Below, in pieces: positions 15,058 to 23,583 of a stretch of DNA of 64,000 bases. This stretch comes from Prevotella sp. (lineage in GTDB: Bacteria > Bacteroidota > Bacteroidia > Bacteroidales > Bacteroidaceae). The notes beneath the pieces were generated by a model, which saw only the letters and a list, made by a program, of their open reading frames with translations, searched no databases and was not told the DNA's origin. The position numbers were made by a program, and so were the translations under genes. The stretch covers positions 1 through 64,000 of the forward strand of contig JAFPZD010000250.1 in NCBI GenBank assembly GCA_017417465.1. The letters run 5' to 3'. Numbering within the stretch: position 1 is the first letter of the stretch; the number at the start of each line of letters is the position of its first letter.

Positions 15058-17490
15058 TCATTGTTTTTTGGAGGGACTGACGTTCAGCGTGCCACGTAGG
15101 CGTATATCATTGCTGGCGGCTCCCACCAGGACGGTAAATGTACCTGGCTCCACGACACGGTGCATTTGGCTATCAACGATGGAAAGGTCGTCGGCAGTGA
15201 GTGTGAAAGTGACGGTGCGTGTCTCACCTCTTTTTATATATAGGCGTTCGAAGGCCTTCAGCTGCATAACGGGCTGCACGGTCGAGGCCTGATCGTCGTG
15301 GAGATAAAGCTGAACGACCTCCTCTCCATCGCGGTCGCCAGTATTTGTGACGTCAAGGGTGACGGTCGCCATGGAAGTCTGTAGGTCGAAGTTCTCGCTG
15401 ACAGTGAGATTGGAATAGTCGAAAGTGGTATAGCTCAAACCATAGCCGAAGGCATAGAGGGGCTTTGCCGACATCTCCACATAGTCGTGGGGGCGCGGAG
15501 CCTTCTTGTTGTAGTAAACGGGCAGCTGCCCAATATTGGCAGGCACGGAGACTGGCAGGCGACCAGCAGGATTGTAGTCGCCGAAGAGCACGTCGGCGAT
15601 GGCTGTACCACCCTCCTGGCCAGGGTAGTAGGCAGTGAGCAGGGCATCGGCATGCTCAGCGGCCCAGCTCTTGTCGAGCGGGCGTCCCTCGATGTAGACC
15701 ACCACAAGGGGTTTCCCTGTCTGGCGGAGGGCTTCAAGCAGCAGCTGCTGGTGGCCCAAAAGGGTGAGTGTGGCGCGGTCGAAGCCTTCACCACAGTCCA
15801 TGTCTGATAGTTGAGTATTGGGAGCGGAGAGTTGAGAGTCGGCAGCGCCGGTCTCCTTGTAACTTGTCTTGAAATCACGGGCACTGCTACCACCAACACA
15901 ACAGACGATGGCATCACAGCGGCGAGCAGCCTCTACGGCCTCTTGGATATTGCTCTGTGTGGTATCGCGGATGGCACAGCCTTTTACGTATTCTACTTCA
16001 ATGCCCTTCTGGCGAATGCCATCGAGGATGGTCTTCACGTTGCCATCGTCCTGCGGAGCCGTGTAGTCGCCCAACATATTGTAGACGTTGTCGGCATTGG
16101 GGCCACAAACCAGAATCCGCAGCTTCTTGTCCAGTGGAAGCACCCTACCCTCTTTGCCTGACTCTGGAGCAGCGGTTTTCTCATTCTTCAACAGTGTCAC
16201 GGAGGCGCGAGCCACGTCGAGGGCTATCTGGCGGTGGGCTTCGCTGCGTACAGCACGAGCAGCCATGGGGTCGACGTAAGGATTATCGAAGAGCCCCATC
16301 TCAAACTTCAAGTGGAGCACACGGGCTACGGCGCGATCGACGGCTTCTTCCAACTGTTCCTTGGAGGACAGGCTATCTTGTGGAAGGGATGACAGCTTGG
16401 CATAACAGGCAGCACCAAGATCAACGTCGACACCCGCCAAAAGGGCCATCGTAGCTGCCTCCTGTCGGTTTGCTGCGACGCGATGGGTGCCAGCCAGACC
16501 GTCGATGCTGTACAGGTCGCTGACAACAAAGCCACGAAATTGCCACTGGTCACGCAGCACATCGGTGAGCAGATAGGCATTGCTGGTGCAGGGCACACCG
16601 TCCATTGAGTTGTAGCTTGTCATCACCGACAGCGCACCAGCGTCAATCACCCGTTTGAACGGCGGCAGGAAGTTCTCCCACATCTCGCGTGGGCCAATCA
16701 GCGTAGGGCCACCGTTCTGTCCACCCTCTGTAGTGCCATAGGCAATAAAATGCTTCAACGTCGCAATAGTACTGAAGGGCTTGCTGAGGTTGCCTCCACC
16801 AAGACCGCGCACCTGAGCCGCACCTATCGTCCCCGTCAGCACAGGGTCTTCGCCCAACGTCTCTTCCACGCGGCTCCAACGGGGATCACGCGACAGGTCA
16901 AGCACAGGCCCGTAGCTAATGTGGGCACCCTGCAGGCGTATCTCCTTGGCGATGACTTCACCAACCTGCTCAACCAACGACGGCGACCAAGTGGCCGCCA
17001 TACCCAGGCCGGTAGGGAAGACTGTAGCCCCAATGGCCATGTGACCGTGAGGTGCTTCCTCGGCGAGGAAGAGGGGAATGCCCAAGCGTGTGTGCTCCCT
17101 GACATAGCGCTGCAGGGCATTGCCACACTGCGCCGCCAGCTCAGGAGTCAGTCCGTTCTCAAGCGACTTTTGCGTCCACGGGTCTGCACGGTAGGTGGCC
17201 CATAGCATGCCGACACGTCCCTCCTCAACGTCCTTCTTGAACTGCTCCGAAGGCACAACCTCCTTGCTCTTTCCGTTTTTGCTTGCTACAACATCATAGT
17301 AGTTCCACGCCATTGTGCAGCGCAGCTGTCCCACTTTTTCCTCAAGTGTCATGCGACCCAGGAGGTCACTGATGCGTTCGTCAACCGACAGCGCCGCATT
17401 CTGATAGGGCAGTACTTCCTTCTTCTTTCCGGCCGTGGCGTGAGCTATCGCGAAGCAGCACACCAGCACCATCATTATGTTTCTCTTCAT
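15058..17490 (-). CDS. Secreted GH3 family beta-glycosidase
   Basis: An 810-aa exported GH3 enzyme (beta-glucosidase or beta-xylosidase type) that releases terminal sugars from oligosaccharides. The signal peptide is MKRNIMMVLVCCFAIAHATAG. The (beta/alpha)8 domain carries KHFIAYGTTEGGQNGG and the nucleophile region FVVSDLYSIDG at about residue 320. A second alpha/beta domain and a C-terminal fibronectin-III-like domain (GDRDGEEVVQLYLHD) follow. Two or more upstream in-frame ATGs exist, but the promoter box at 17519-17526 lies downstream of the first, so MKRN is used. Residues around 550-565 (DSQLSAPNTQLSD) come from a GAGTTGAG-type repeat at 15807-15842 and look like a small in-frame insertion. 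Confidence 0.9.
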   Translation of the reverse strand: MKRNIMMVLVCCFAIAHATAGKKKEVLPYQNAALSVDERISDLLGRMTLEEKVGQLRCTMAWNYYDVVASKNGKSKEVVPSEQFKKDVEEGRVGMLWATYRADPWTQKSLENGLTPELAAQCGNALQRYVREHTRLGIPLFLAEEAPHGHMAIGATVFPTGLGMAATWSPSLVEQVGEVIAKEIRLQGAHISYGPVLDLSRDPRWSRVEETLGEDPVLTGTIGAAQVRGLGGGNLSKPFSTIATLKHFIAYGTTEGGQNGGPTLIGPREMWENFLPPFKRVIDAGALSVMTSYNSMDGVPCTSNAYLLTDVLRDQWQFRGFVVSDLYSIDGLAGTHRVAANRQEAATMALLAGVDVDLGAACYAKLSSLPQDSLSSKEQLEEAVDRAVARVLHLKFEMGLFDNPYVDPMAARAVRSEAHRQIALDVARASVTLLKNEKTAAPESGKEGRVLPLDKKLRILVCGPNADNVYNMLGDYTAPQDDGNVKTILDGIRQKGIEVEYVKGCAIRDTTQSNIQEAVEAARRCDAIVCCVGGSSARDFKTSYKETGAADSQLSAPNTQLSDMDCGEGFDRATLTLLGHQQLLLEALRQTGKPLVVVYIEGRPLDKSWAAEHADALLTAYYPGQEGGTAIADVLFGDYNPAGRLPVSVPANIGQLPVYYNKKAPRPHDYVEMSAKPLYAFGYGLSYTTFDYSNLTVSENFDLQTSMATVTLDVTNTGDRDGEEVVQLYLHDDQASTVQPVMQLKAFERLYIKRGETRTVTFTLTADDLSIVDSQMHRVVEPGTFTVLVGAASNDIRLRGTLNVSPSKKQ

Positions 17491-17518
17491 ATCAGTAGTT
17501 TCATCGTTATTGGCGCTG

Positions 17519-17526
17519 CAAAGATA
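17519..17526 (-). promoter_or_regulatory. -7 box TATCTTTG for GH3
   Basis: CAAAGATA on the plus strand, 28 bases before the GH3 start codon. Confidence 0.65.
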
Positions 17527-17602
17527 CAAATTTTTCGTGAAACGGCATACTTTTTTCCAATGATTTTTCATTCGTTTGTTTGGAAGATTGGATAAAAGTT
17601 CG

Positions 17603-17610
17603 TAACTTTG
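17603..17610 (+). promoter_or_regulatory. Promoter TTTG-N20-TAACTTTG for GH20
   Basis: TTTG at 17579-17582, a 20-base spacer and TAACTTTG at 17603-17610, 48 bases before the GH20 start. Both elements match the Bacteroidota consensus. Confidence 0.75.
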
Positions 17611-17658
17611 CACCGCTATCAACCTGAAGAATCATATTAACAATCCACAACAACGACT

Positions 17659-20040
17659 ATGAAACGAACGACACGAACAGCCGTATGGCTCATTGCCTGC
17701 CTCTGCCTCGCATTGGCACAAGGACTGGCCCAAACCTCGACGGCGCAAGCCCCAGCACTCATACCCGCTCCTCAAACCGTCAGCTGGGGCACTTCAAGCT
17801 ACGTCCTGCCTGCGACATGCCGCATTAGCTACACCGTCACGAGCCTCAACGACGCAGCCACCTATCTGGCACAAAGCATCGAACAGTCTGACGGCAGTAC
17901 TTGCAGTGTGGTGCAGGGACGTAACGGCGACATCCGACTGAGCCTTAGCAGCAAGCTAGCGAAGGCTGGCGCCTATAGTCTAACCATTAGTAATCAGGGC
18001 ATAGACATCGTGGGGCGCGACTACGAGGGCATCACAAATGGTATCGCCACGTTGCGCCAGCTGTTGCTACAGCAAGGCACGACGCTCACATCGGTCACCA
18101 TCAGCGATGCACCGTGCTACGGCTGGCGTGGTTTCATGCTAGACTCGTCACGCCACTTCTGGAGTGTCGACGAGGTGAAACACATTGTCGACATAATGGC
18201 CCTCTACAAGCTGAACCGCTTCCACTGGCATCTCACCGATGACCAAGGCTGGCGCATAGAAATCAAGAAGTACCCGCTGCTGACCGAAAGAGGTGCATGG
18301 CGAATCTTCAATAATCAGGATACAGCCTGCTGGCAGCGGGCGGCAAAGACCGACAATCCCGACATGCTGTTGCCTCAGCAGCGGCTACGCATCGCGGATG
18401 GCGACACCCTCTACGGTGGTTTCTATACCCAGAAGGACATCCGCGACGTGGTTGCCTACGCCCGTCAACGCGGCATCGAAATCATGCCCGAGATTGACAT
18501 GCCCGGCCACTTCCTCTCTGCCATCGAGCACTACGAGGGACTTTCATGCTTCCCACAGGCAGGCTGGGGCGAGTGGTTCACTACGCCACTTTGTCCTGGC
18601 AAGCAGCGGGTGCTGGACTTCTGTCAGGACATCTGGCGCGAGGTAGTCGCCCTGTTTCCCTATAAATATGTGCATGTGGGTGGTGACGAGGTACGCAGGG
18701 ACACATGGGAGAAGTGCCCAGACTGCCAGCAGCGCATCAAGGATGAGAACCTAAAGGATGAGGACGAACTCCAGGCGTGGTTCATGCGTCAGATGGAGCA
18801 GTTCCTGAACAAGCAAGGGCGTCAGATTATGGGGTGGGACGAGATTCTTGAGGGCGGACTATCACCAACGGCCACCGTCACTTGGTGGCGCACATGGGTT
18901 CCCGACGCGCCACAGCGCGCCCTCAAACAGGGCAACGACGTCGTATTTTGCCCTGGTTCGCCCATGTACCTCTCGCAAGGCGAGGAGAACAACAGCATAC
19001 ACGATATCTACGAATACGCACTGCCTGGGAAATCCGGAAAGCCCGGAGAATCCGGAGAATCCGGAAAGCCCGGAAAGCCCGGAAAGTCCGGAAAGTCCGG
19101 AAAGCCCGGCCACCCGGGCCGCATCCTCGGCGTGCAAGCCAACCTCTGGACGGAATACATCCCCACCATCGAGCGGGCCTTCTACATGTACTTCCCCCGC
19201 ATTATGGCACTCTCGGAACTGGCCTGGAGCACGCCCGAGCAGAAAGACTTTGCTAACTTCACCGCCCGACAGCCACAACATTTCCTCATGCTACAGAAGC
19301 TCGGCATACCCTACCGCTCACCAGCCCCAGAGGGCTTCTACAGCATGAACGCCTTCACAAAGGAGGGAATCCTCGATGCAATCTGTAATGACCCGACAGT
19401 ACTGATACGCTACACCACCGATGGCACTATCCCCACGGTCAAGTCACCACTCTATACCAAGCCTATCAAAGTCAGCGAGACCACCCATTTCGCCCTGCGC
19501 ACCTTCATGTCTGATGGTCGCGGTGGCGAGACCGTCTATACCGACTTCGTCAAACAAGGTTTTCTGGAACCCATCACGGTCATTGGACTGGACAATTTGG
19601 CTACGCCAGAAAATAGCAAAAAAGTAAACGGCCACGGCCTGCGTGCTGACTGGCATGAGTTCCGCGGCTACAAGTGTGACAAAATGCACTTGACGCCTGT
19701 CCGCCAGACGTTCGACATCGACGACGTGTGCATCCCTAAGGGGGTGAGTGGTCACATCGGCCTCATCATCACTGGCTACCTGCAGGTTCCTACCGACGGC
19801 ATCTACACCTTCGCACTGAAGAGCGACGATGGCAGTCTGCTGAAAATCGACGGTAACATGGTGGTCGACAACGACCAACCACAAAGTCCCCACGAAGAGA
19901 TTGGGCAGCAGGCTTTACGCGCCGGGCTGCACACCATCGAAGTGCGCTACTATGACCACAACGGCGGCATGCTCCGCCTACACGTCCTTGGGCCCGACGG
20001 CCAACGTCTGTCGCCCGCCGACATTTATAGAAGAAACTAA
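17659..20040 (+). CDS. Secreted GH20 beta-N-acetylhexosaminidase with PA14 domain and collagen-like insert
   Basis: A 793-aa exported hexosaminidase that removes terminal GlcNAc or GalNAc from glycans. After the signal peptide comes the GH20b small domain. The catalytic barrel follows, with HWHLTDDQGWRIEIKKYP at about residue 188 and the Asp-Glu pair in HVGGDEVRRDTWEKC at about 340. The C-terminus (about 645-793) is a PA14-like carbohydrate-binding module (DGIYTFALKSDDGSLLKIDG). Residues 456-488 are eleven Gly-X-Y triplets of the form (P/S)G(K/E), a collagen-like tract encoded by 9-bp TCCGGAAAG/CCCGGAAAG repeats at 19024-19122. This interrupts the barrel between a loop and the Trp-containing strand. 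It faces the GH3 gene divergently. Confidence 0.92.
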   Translation: MKRTTRTAVWLIACLCLALAQGLAQTSTAQAPALIPAPQTVSWGTSSYVLPATCRISYTVTSLNDAATYLAQSIEQSDGSTCSVVQGRNGDIRLSLSSKLAKAGAYSLTISNQGIDIVGRDYEGITNGIATLRQLLLQQGTTLTSVTISDAPCYGWRGFMLDSSRHFWSVDEVKHIVDIMALYKLNRFHWHLTDDQGWRIEIKKYPLLTERGAWRIFNNQDTACWQRAAKTDNPDMLLPQQRLRIADGDTLYGGFYTQKDIRDVVAYARQRGIEIMPEIDMPGHFLSAIEHYEGLSCFPQAGWGEWFTTPLCPGKQRVLDFCQDIWREVVALFPYKYVHVGGDEVRRDTWEKCPDCQQRIKDENLKDEDELQAWFMRQMEQFLNKQGRQIMGWDEILEGGLSPTATVTWWRTWVPDAPQRALKQGNDVVFCPGSPMYLSQGEENNSIHDIYEYALPGKSGKPGESGESGKPGKPGKSGKSGKPGHPGRILGVQANLWTEYIPTIERAFYMYFPRIMALSELAWSTPEQKDFANFTARQPQHFLMLQKLGIPYRSPAPEGFYSMNAFTKEGILDAICNDPTVLIRYTTDGTIPTVKSPLYTKPIKVSETTHFALRTFMSDGRGGETVYTDFVKQGFLEPITVIGLDNLATPENSKKVNGHGLRADWHEFRGYKCDKMHLTPVRQTFDIDDVCIPKGVSGHIGLIITGYLQVPTDGIYTFALKSDDGSLLKIDGNMVVDNDQPQSPHEEIGQQALRAGLHTIEVRYYDHNGGMLRLHVLGPDGQRLSPADIYRRN
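19024..19122 (+). repeat. 9-bp in-frame repeats encoding a collagen-like tract
   Basis: Eleven consecutive 9-base units near YCCGGAAAG encode (P/S)G(K/E) triplets inside the GH20 gene. The length is an exact multiple of 9, so the frame is kept. Confidence 0.95.
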
Positions 20041-20093
20041 CGGAATAAAATCATCGGAAAGACCCCCGTGCGGAATTTGACAAATGAGATTCT

Positions 20094-20897
20094 CTACAGC
20101 CCGCGGGCCTTCCATATTTTCTCCTTGGCAGCATTGATTTCCTGGAACTTCCTTTCGGCAGCCTTGCGCACGTCCTCTCCCAGCTTGGCAACGCGATCGG
20201 GGTGGTGCTCAAGGGCCAGCTTACGGTAGGCTCGCTTCACCTCGTCGTCAGTAGCCGAAGGGCTGACACCCAGCACCTTATAAGCATCCTCAAGCGTATC
20301 GCCGCTCAAGTGGAGCATCGAGTCCACCTCACTGGCCGACAACTGCATCCACTGTGCCACCTCACGCAGGGCACGCAACTCTACATCAGGCACCTGGCCG
20401 TCGGCCTGAGCGACCATTACCAAGAAGTTCAGCAGCTGCAGACGTCCACTGTAGTCCATATTGCGCGCTATCTGCGCACAAGCCTGACGAATGGTCTGTC
20501 GGAAAGCTGCATCGCCCTGTTGCTTCTCCTGATCAAAGAGTTTCAGCAGGATGTCGTTACCCTGCTGGGCGGCAGCTTCGCCAAAGTTTTGACGCAGCAT
20601 CTGCCGCACGAGCTCCATCTCCGAGTGCATCACCTTGCCATCGGCCTTGATGATGTACGACACAAGCACGAGCATCGACAGCAGGAAGCTGTTGCGGTCG
20701 CCCTGTTGACGCTGTTGTTGCTGATAGGATTCGTAGTCCTGACGTGGATTGCCCTGCTGAGAGGCATCACCGCCCAACAGCGGGGAGCCCGACGTCGCGG
20801 CATCGAACACGGAACCAAGTAGGAAGCCCAACAGGCCTCCCAATGGTCCGAACACAATCCAGCCTAAATAGCCGCCTACCCACTTGCCCAGCGCCAT
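20094..20897 (-). CDS. TerB-like plus C-terminal DnaJ (J) domain protein
   Basis: A 267-aa protein combining a glycine-rich hydrophobic N-terminus ([21 protein letters not shown], probably membrane-associated), a TerB/DjlA-like helical domain (about residues 60-180, [20 protein letters not shown]) and a C-terminal J domain (about 205-265) with the HPD tripeptide in [13 protein letters not shown]. The layout matches the DjlA-type co-chaperones that stimulate DnaK. It begins 1 base after the stop of the cytidylate-kinase-like gene, so the two are one operon. A function in envelope stress or metal/tellurite resistance is family-based inference only. Confidence 0.85.
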   Translation of the reverse strand: MALGKWVGGYLGWIVFGPLGGLLGFLLGSVFDAATSGSPLLGGDASQQGNPRQDYESYQQQQRQQGDRNSFLLSMLVLVSYIIKADGKVMHSEMELVRQMLRQNFGEAAAQQGNDILLKLFDQEKQQGDAAFRQTIRQACAQIARNMDYSGRLQLLNFLVMVAQADGQVPDVELRALREVAQWMQLSASEVDSMLHLSGDTLEDAYKVLGVSPSATDDEVKRAYRKLALEHHPDRVAKLGEDVRKAAERKFQEINAAKEKIWKARGL

Positions 20898-20898
20898 C

Positions 20899-21519
20899 TT
20901 ACTCGATACAGTTCATAAGGAAGTCGACGGCACCATTGACACCGAACTTGCGAACATTCAGCGCGATGTCGTAGTTACGGGCATCCTGCCAGTCGCAGCC
21001 TGTGAACGTCTTGGTGTAAAGCTCGCGGCTGAAGTCGTTGTCGACGAGCATGGCGGCAGCATCCTGCTCCGAAATACCATACTTAGTGGCAATGCGATAC
21101 TTGCGACAGTCGTCGTCGGCATGCAGAAAGATTTTCAGTACGTTGGGATGGTCGCGGAAGATATAAAAGCCACAACGGCCAATGATGACACACGACTCTT
21201 GCTCTGCAATTTTACGGATAGCATCGGCTTGCGCCTTGAAAAGCTTGTGCGACGTCTGATCCTGCTCCTGGCCGTTATACTCCGCGTCGGCCATGTAACT
21301 GCGGTAGAACTGTGTAAAATCGTCGCGCCAAAGTGGATGTCTGTCCTCAAGATGACCGATGGCATCCTCCACTCCACAATAGCGGCTGGCCACCTCGTTT
21401 ACTATCTGCTTATCAAGCAGTTTCACATTGAGACGCTTGGCCAGTTCTACGCCAATTTCGTGACCACCTGTGCCAAACTGGCGGCTGATGGTAATGATGA
21501 ATTTTTCCTCCTTATTCAT
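20899..21519 (-). CDS. Cytidylate kinase-like family protein
   Basis: A 206-aa protein of the cytidylate-kinase-like family (AAA-type P-loop NMP kinase fold). The N-terminal [20 protein letters not shown] is the characteristic modified P-loop, and [11 protein letters not shown] at about residue 115 is the typical core strand. The frame extends 12 codons upstream to 21555, but that start nearly touches the promoter box at 21553-21560, so MNKEEKF at 21519 is preferred. True CMP kinases of this phylum are a separate, longer family, so the substrate here is uncertain. It is the first gene of an operon with the DnaJ/TerB gene. Confidence 0.82.
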   Translation of the reverse strand: MNKEEKFIITISRQFGTGGHEIGVELAKRLNVKLLDKQIVNEVASRYCGVEDAIGHLEDRHPLWRDDFTQFYRSYMADAEYNGQEQDQTSHKLFKAQADAIRKIAEQESCVIIGRCGFYIFRDHPNVLKIFLHADDDCRKYRIATKYGISEQDAAAMLVDNDFSRELYTKTFTGCDWQDARNYDIALNVRKFGVNGAVDFLMNCIE

Positions 21520-21552
21520 AGTCTCTTTGCGTTTTAAGTTAATTTCGTGTGG

Positions 21553-21560
21553 CAAAGATA
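21553..21560 (-). promoter_or_regulatory. -7 box TATCTTTG for cytidylate-kinase-like operon
   Basis: CAAAGATA on the plus strand, 33 bases before the start. The region directly upstream (21571-21610) contains three GTTAA(A)GG-type motifs, like the tracts before the GH92 and FAD genes. Confidence 0.65.
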
Positions 21561-21658
21561 CAAAAAATTGGGGAGTTAAGCGAGCAAAAGGACGTTAAAA
21601 GGAGTTAAAGGGCTGCAGTTTTTTTAATGGCCACTCCCCACAGGGGAAATGTGCCCAA

Positions 21659-21768
21659 GTTTGCTCCGAGATGTGTGGCAGTCTTCTCCGAGAAGTGTGG
21701 CAGTCCTCTCGGAGCAAACCCAGAGACTTCTCCGAGATGTGTGGCAGTCCTCTCGGAGCAAAGTGAGG
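21659..21768. repeat. 22-bp tandem array with internal inverted units
   Basis: Five successive 22-base units start at 21664, 21686, 21708, 21730 and 21752. Units 1, 2 and 4 are CTCCGAGATGTGTGGCAGTC-like; units 3 and 5 begin with the reversed motif CTCGGAGCAAA. GTTTGCTCCGAG (21659-21670) pairs perfectly with CTCGGAGCAAAC (21708-21719). It lies just after the stop of the FAD oxidoreductase gene and shares the TTGCTCCGAG motif with the array at 7966. Confidence 0.9.
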
Positions 21769-21790
21769 GCTATTTTCTGTATGGATAAAA

Positions 21791-23437
21791 TCAGGCAGTA
21801 AGGACGTTGAGGTACTGAGCGCACATCTCTGCACAGCGCTCACCATCAACGGCGGCAGAGACGATGCCACCTGCATAGCCTGCACCCTCGCCGCAAGGGA
21901 AGAGGCCTTCAACACGCACATGCTGCAGTGTCTCAGAGTTTCGGAGAATACGCACCGGCGACGATGTACGCGTCTCGACAGCAATCATCACTGCCTCGTT
22001 GGTCAAGAAGCCGTGGGCCTGACGTCCAAACTGACGAAAGCCCTGCTGCAAGCGACTGACGATGGGCTGCGGCAACCAGAAGTGGAGGGGCGACGAGATG
22101 AGGCCGGGGGCATACGACGAGCGAGGCAGGTCGTAGCTCAGTCGGCCATTCACAAAGTCGGCCATGCGCTGAGCCGGTGCTGTCTGGCGCATGCCGCCCT
22201 GCTGCCAGCAGAGGTGCTCAAGCTGCTCCTGAAAATGGAGCATGGACAAAACGCCACTGCCTACGCTTCCCGAGGGTGAGTCTATTGTGTCCTTCGTGGA
22301 GGGCAAAAGAGTAGCTATATCTTCCGGCCGCACCTCGACCACCATGCCGCTGTTGCTCCACTGCGTGCCACGGTTGGCAGGACTCATGCCGTTGACCACA
22401 ATCTGCTCGGGCCCCGTAGCAGCGGGTATAACGAAGCCGCCAGGGCACATACAGAAAGAGTAGACGCCACGCTCTTCAGCCTGAGTGACAAACGAATACT
22501 CTGCAGCAGGAAGCCATTGTCCCCTGCCCTCGCGACGGTGGTATTGTATCTGGTCGATGAGCTGTGCAGGGTGCTCCAAGCGCACGCCGACGGCGATGCC
22601 TTTCGCTTCGATTTCGATATTCTCAGCCACCAAATAGCGGTAGACGTCGCGGGCAGAATGACCCGTGGCAAGAATGACGGGACCGAAGAAGTTGGTAGTT
22701 CGTAGCTCATCGTTTACCGTTTGCTCCGCCTCCACGCCAATGACTTTCTGGGCGCTGAACTCTGAACGTTGAACGATGAGCCGCGTCATTTTCGTCTGGA
22801 AATGAACCTCGCCACCACAGCGCAGAATGGTGTGACGCATGGCTTCGATGACCTGCGGCAAGCGGTCGGTGCCGATGTGGGGATGGGCATCGGCCAGAAT
22901 GTTAGTCGAAGCGCCATGCTGGCAGAATACGCGTAGAATCTTATCGATGTTGCCGCGCTTCTTTGAACGGGTGTAAAGCTTGCCATCGCTGTAGGCCCCA
23001 GCGCCGCCCTCACCAAAACAATAGTTGCTCTCGGGATCAACTTGCTGCGTACGGGCTATGGCGGCAAGATCCTTCTTTCGCTCATGCACGTCCTTACCAC
23101 GCTCAATGACGATGGGGCGAAGCCCTAACTCAATAAGCCGCAGAGCGGCAAAGAGCCCACCGGGGCCTGCACCGACGACGATGACCTGAGGGGCATCGCT
23201 GACATCGTGGTAAGCTACCGGCTCGAACACGTCGTCGGTGGGCTGTTCGTTTACATACGCCCGTACCTTTAAATTGACGTAGATGGTTCGCTGACGGGCA
23301 TCAATGCTGCGCTTGAGGATGCGGACGCCCTTCAGGGCACTCATTGCCAGACCTTTCTCTTCAGCGAGATAGCGCCGGAGATTGTCGGCATCGGCGGCCA
23401 CCTGTGGCAGCACGCGGAGTTGGTATTCTTGTATCAT
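21791..23437 (-). CDS. FAD-dependent oxidoreductase (uncharacterised dehydrogenase family)
   Basis: A 548-aa FAD protein of a conserved but uncharacterised bacterial family. An N-terminal ferredoxin-like part (about 1-75) precedes the dinucleotide fold VVGAGPGGLFAALRLIELG at about residue 88, a CFGEGGAGAYSDGKLYTRSK motif (about 145) typical of the family, and the C-terminal FPCGEGAGYAGGIVSAAVDG that contacts FAD. Around residues 218-250 two peptides, VQRSEFSAQ and NDELRTTNF, resemble the translated short repeats found elsewhere in the window and may be insertions. The ATG lies only 5 bases after the TACCTTTG box, so the mRNA may be leaderless. The substrate is unknown. Confidence 0.85.
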   Translation of the reverse strand: MIQEYQLRVLPQVAADADNLRRYLAEEKGLAMSALKGVRILKRSIDARQRTIYVNLKVRAYVNEQPTDDVFEPVAYHDVSDAPQVIVVGAGPGGLFAALRLIELGLRPIVIERGKDVHERKKDLAAIARTQQVDPESNYCFGEGGAGAYSDGKLYTRSKKRGNIDKILRVFCQHGASTNILADAHPHIGTDRLPQVIEAMRHTILRCGGEVHFQTKMTRLIVQRSEFSAQKVIGVEAEQTVNDELRTTNFFGPVILATGHSARDVYRYLVAENIEIEAKGIAVGVRLEHPAQLIDQIQYHRREGRGQWLPAAEYSFVTQAEERGVYSFCMCPGGFVIPAATGPEQIVVNGMSPANRGTQWSNSGMVVEVRPEDIATLLPSTKDTIDSPSGSVGSGVLSMLHFQEQLEHLCWQQGGMRQTAPAQRMADFVNGRLSYDLPRSSYAPGLISSPLHFWLPQPIVSRLQQGFRQFGRQAHGFLTNEAVMIAVETRTSSPVRILRNSETLQHVRVEGLFPCGEGAGYAGGIVSAAVDGERCAEMCAQYLNVLTA

Positions 23438-23439
23438 GC

Positions 23440-23558
23440 GTGCAAAGGTACATATTTTTAGGGAGTTAAAGGAGTCAAAGGAGTTAAAGGGAGTTAAAGG
23501 ACAGTAGTTTTGTACTTCCGAAGCTCAACAAACTCCTTAAAAATATGTACCTTTGCAC
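23440..23558. promoter_or_regulatory. Mirror-image divergent promoters (28-bp inverted repeat)
   Basis: The 28 bases at 23440-23467 and those at 23531-23558 are inverted copies with one mismatch. Each contains the -7 box (TACCTTTG leftward at 23443-23450, rightward at 23548-23555) and the AT-rich region before it. The 63-base centre holds a GGAGTTAAAGG repeat tract. One arm drives the FAD oxidoreductase, the other thrA. Confidence 0.9.
23462..23503. repeat. GGAGTTAAAGG short-repeat tract
   Basis: Four consecutive motifs of the form GGAGTTAAAGG/GGAGTCAAAGG occupy the centre of the divergent promoter region. Related tracts occur at 4911-5015, 10288-10310 and 21571-21612. Confidence 0.85.
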
Positions 23559-23583
23559 CCGCAATTGCAAAAACTTACGTAGC

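Noticed and set aside
23440-23558. Classic invertible promoter (phase-variable switch)
   Set aside because: Both arms contain a promoter, so inversion of the centre would not switch either gene off, and no invertase gene lies nearby.
23545-23583. Upstream ATG for thrA
   Set aside because: The ATG lies inside the sequence around the TACCTTTG box, and the family starts with MKVMKFGG.
23556-23583. Threonine/isoleucine-rich leader peptide controlling thrA
   Set aside because: The short leader has no Thr- or Ile-rich open frame and no attenuator hairpins.
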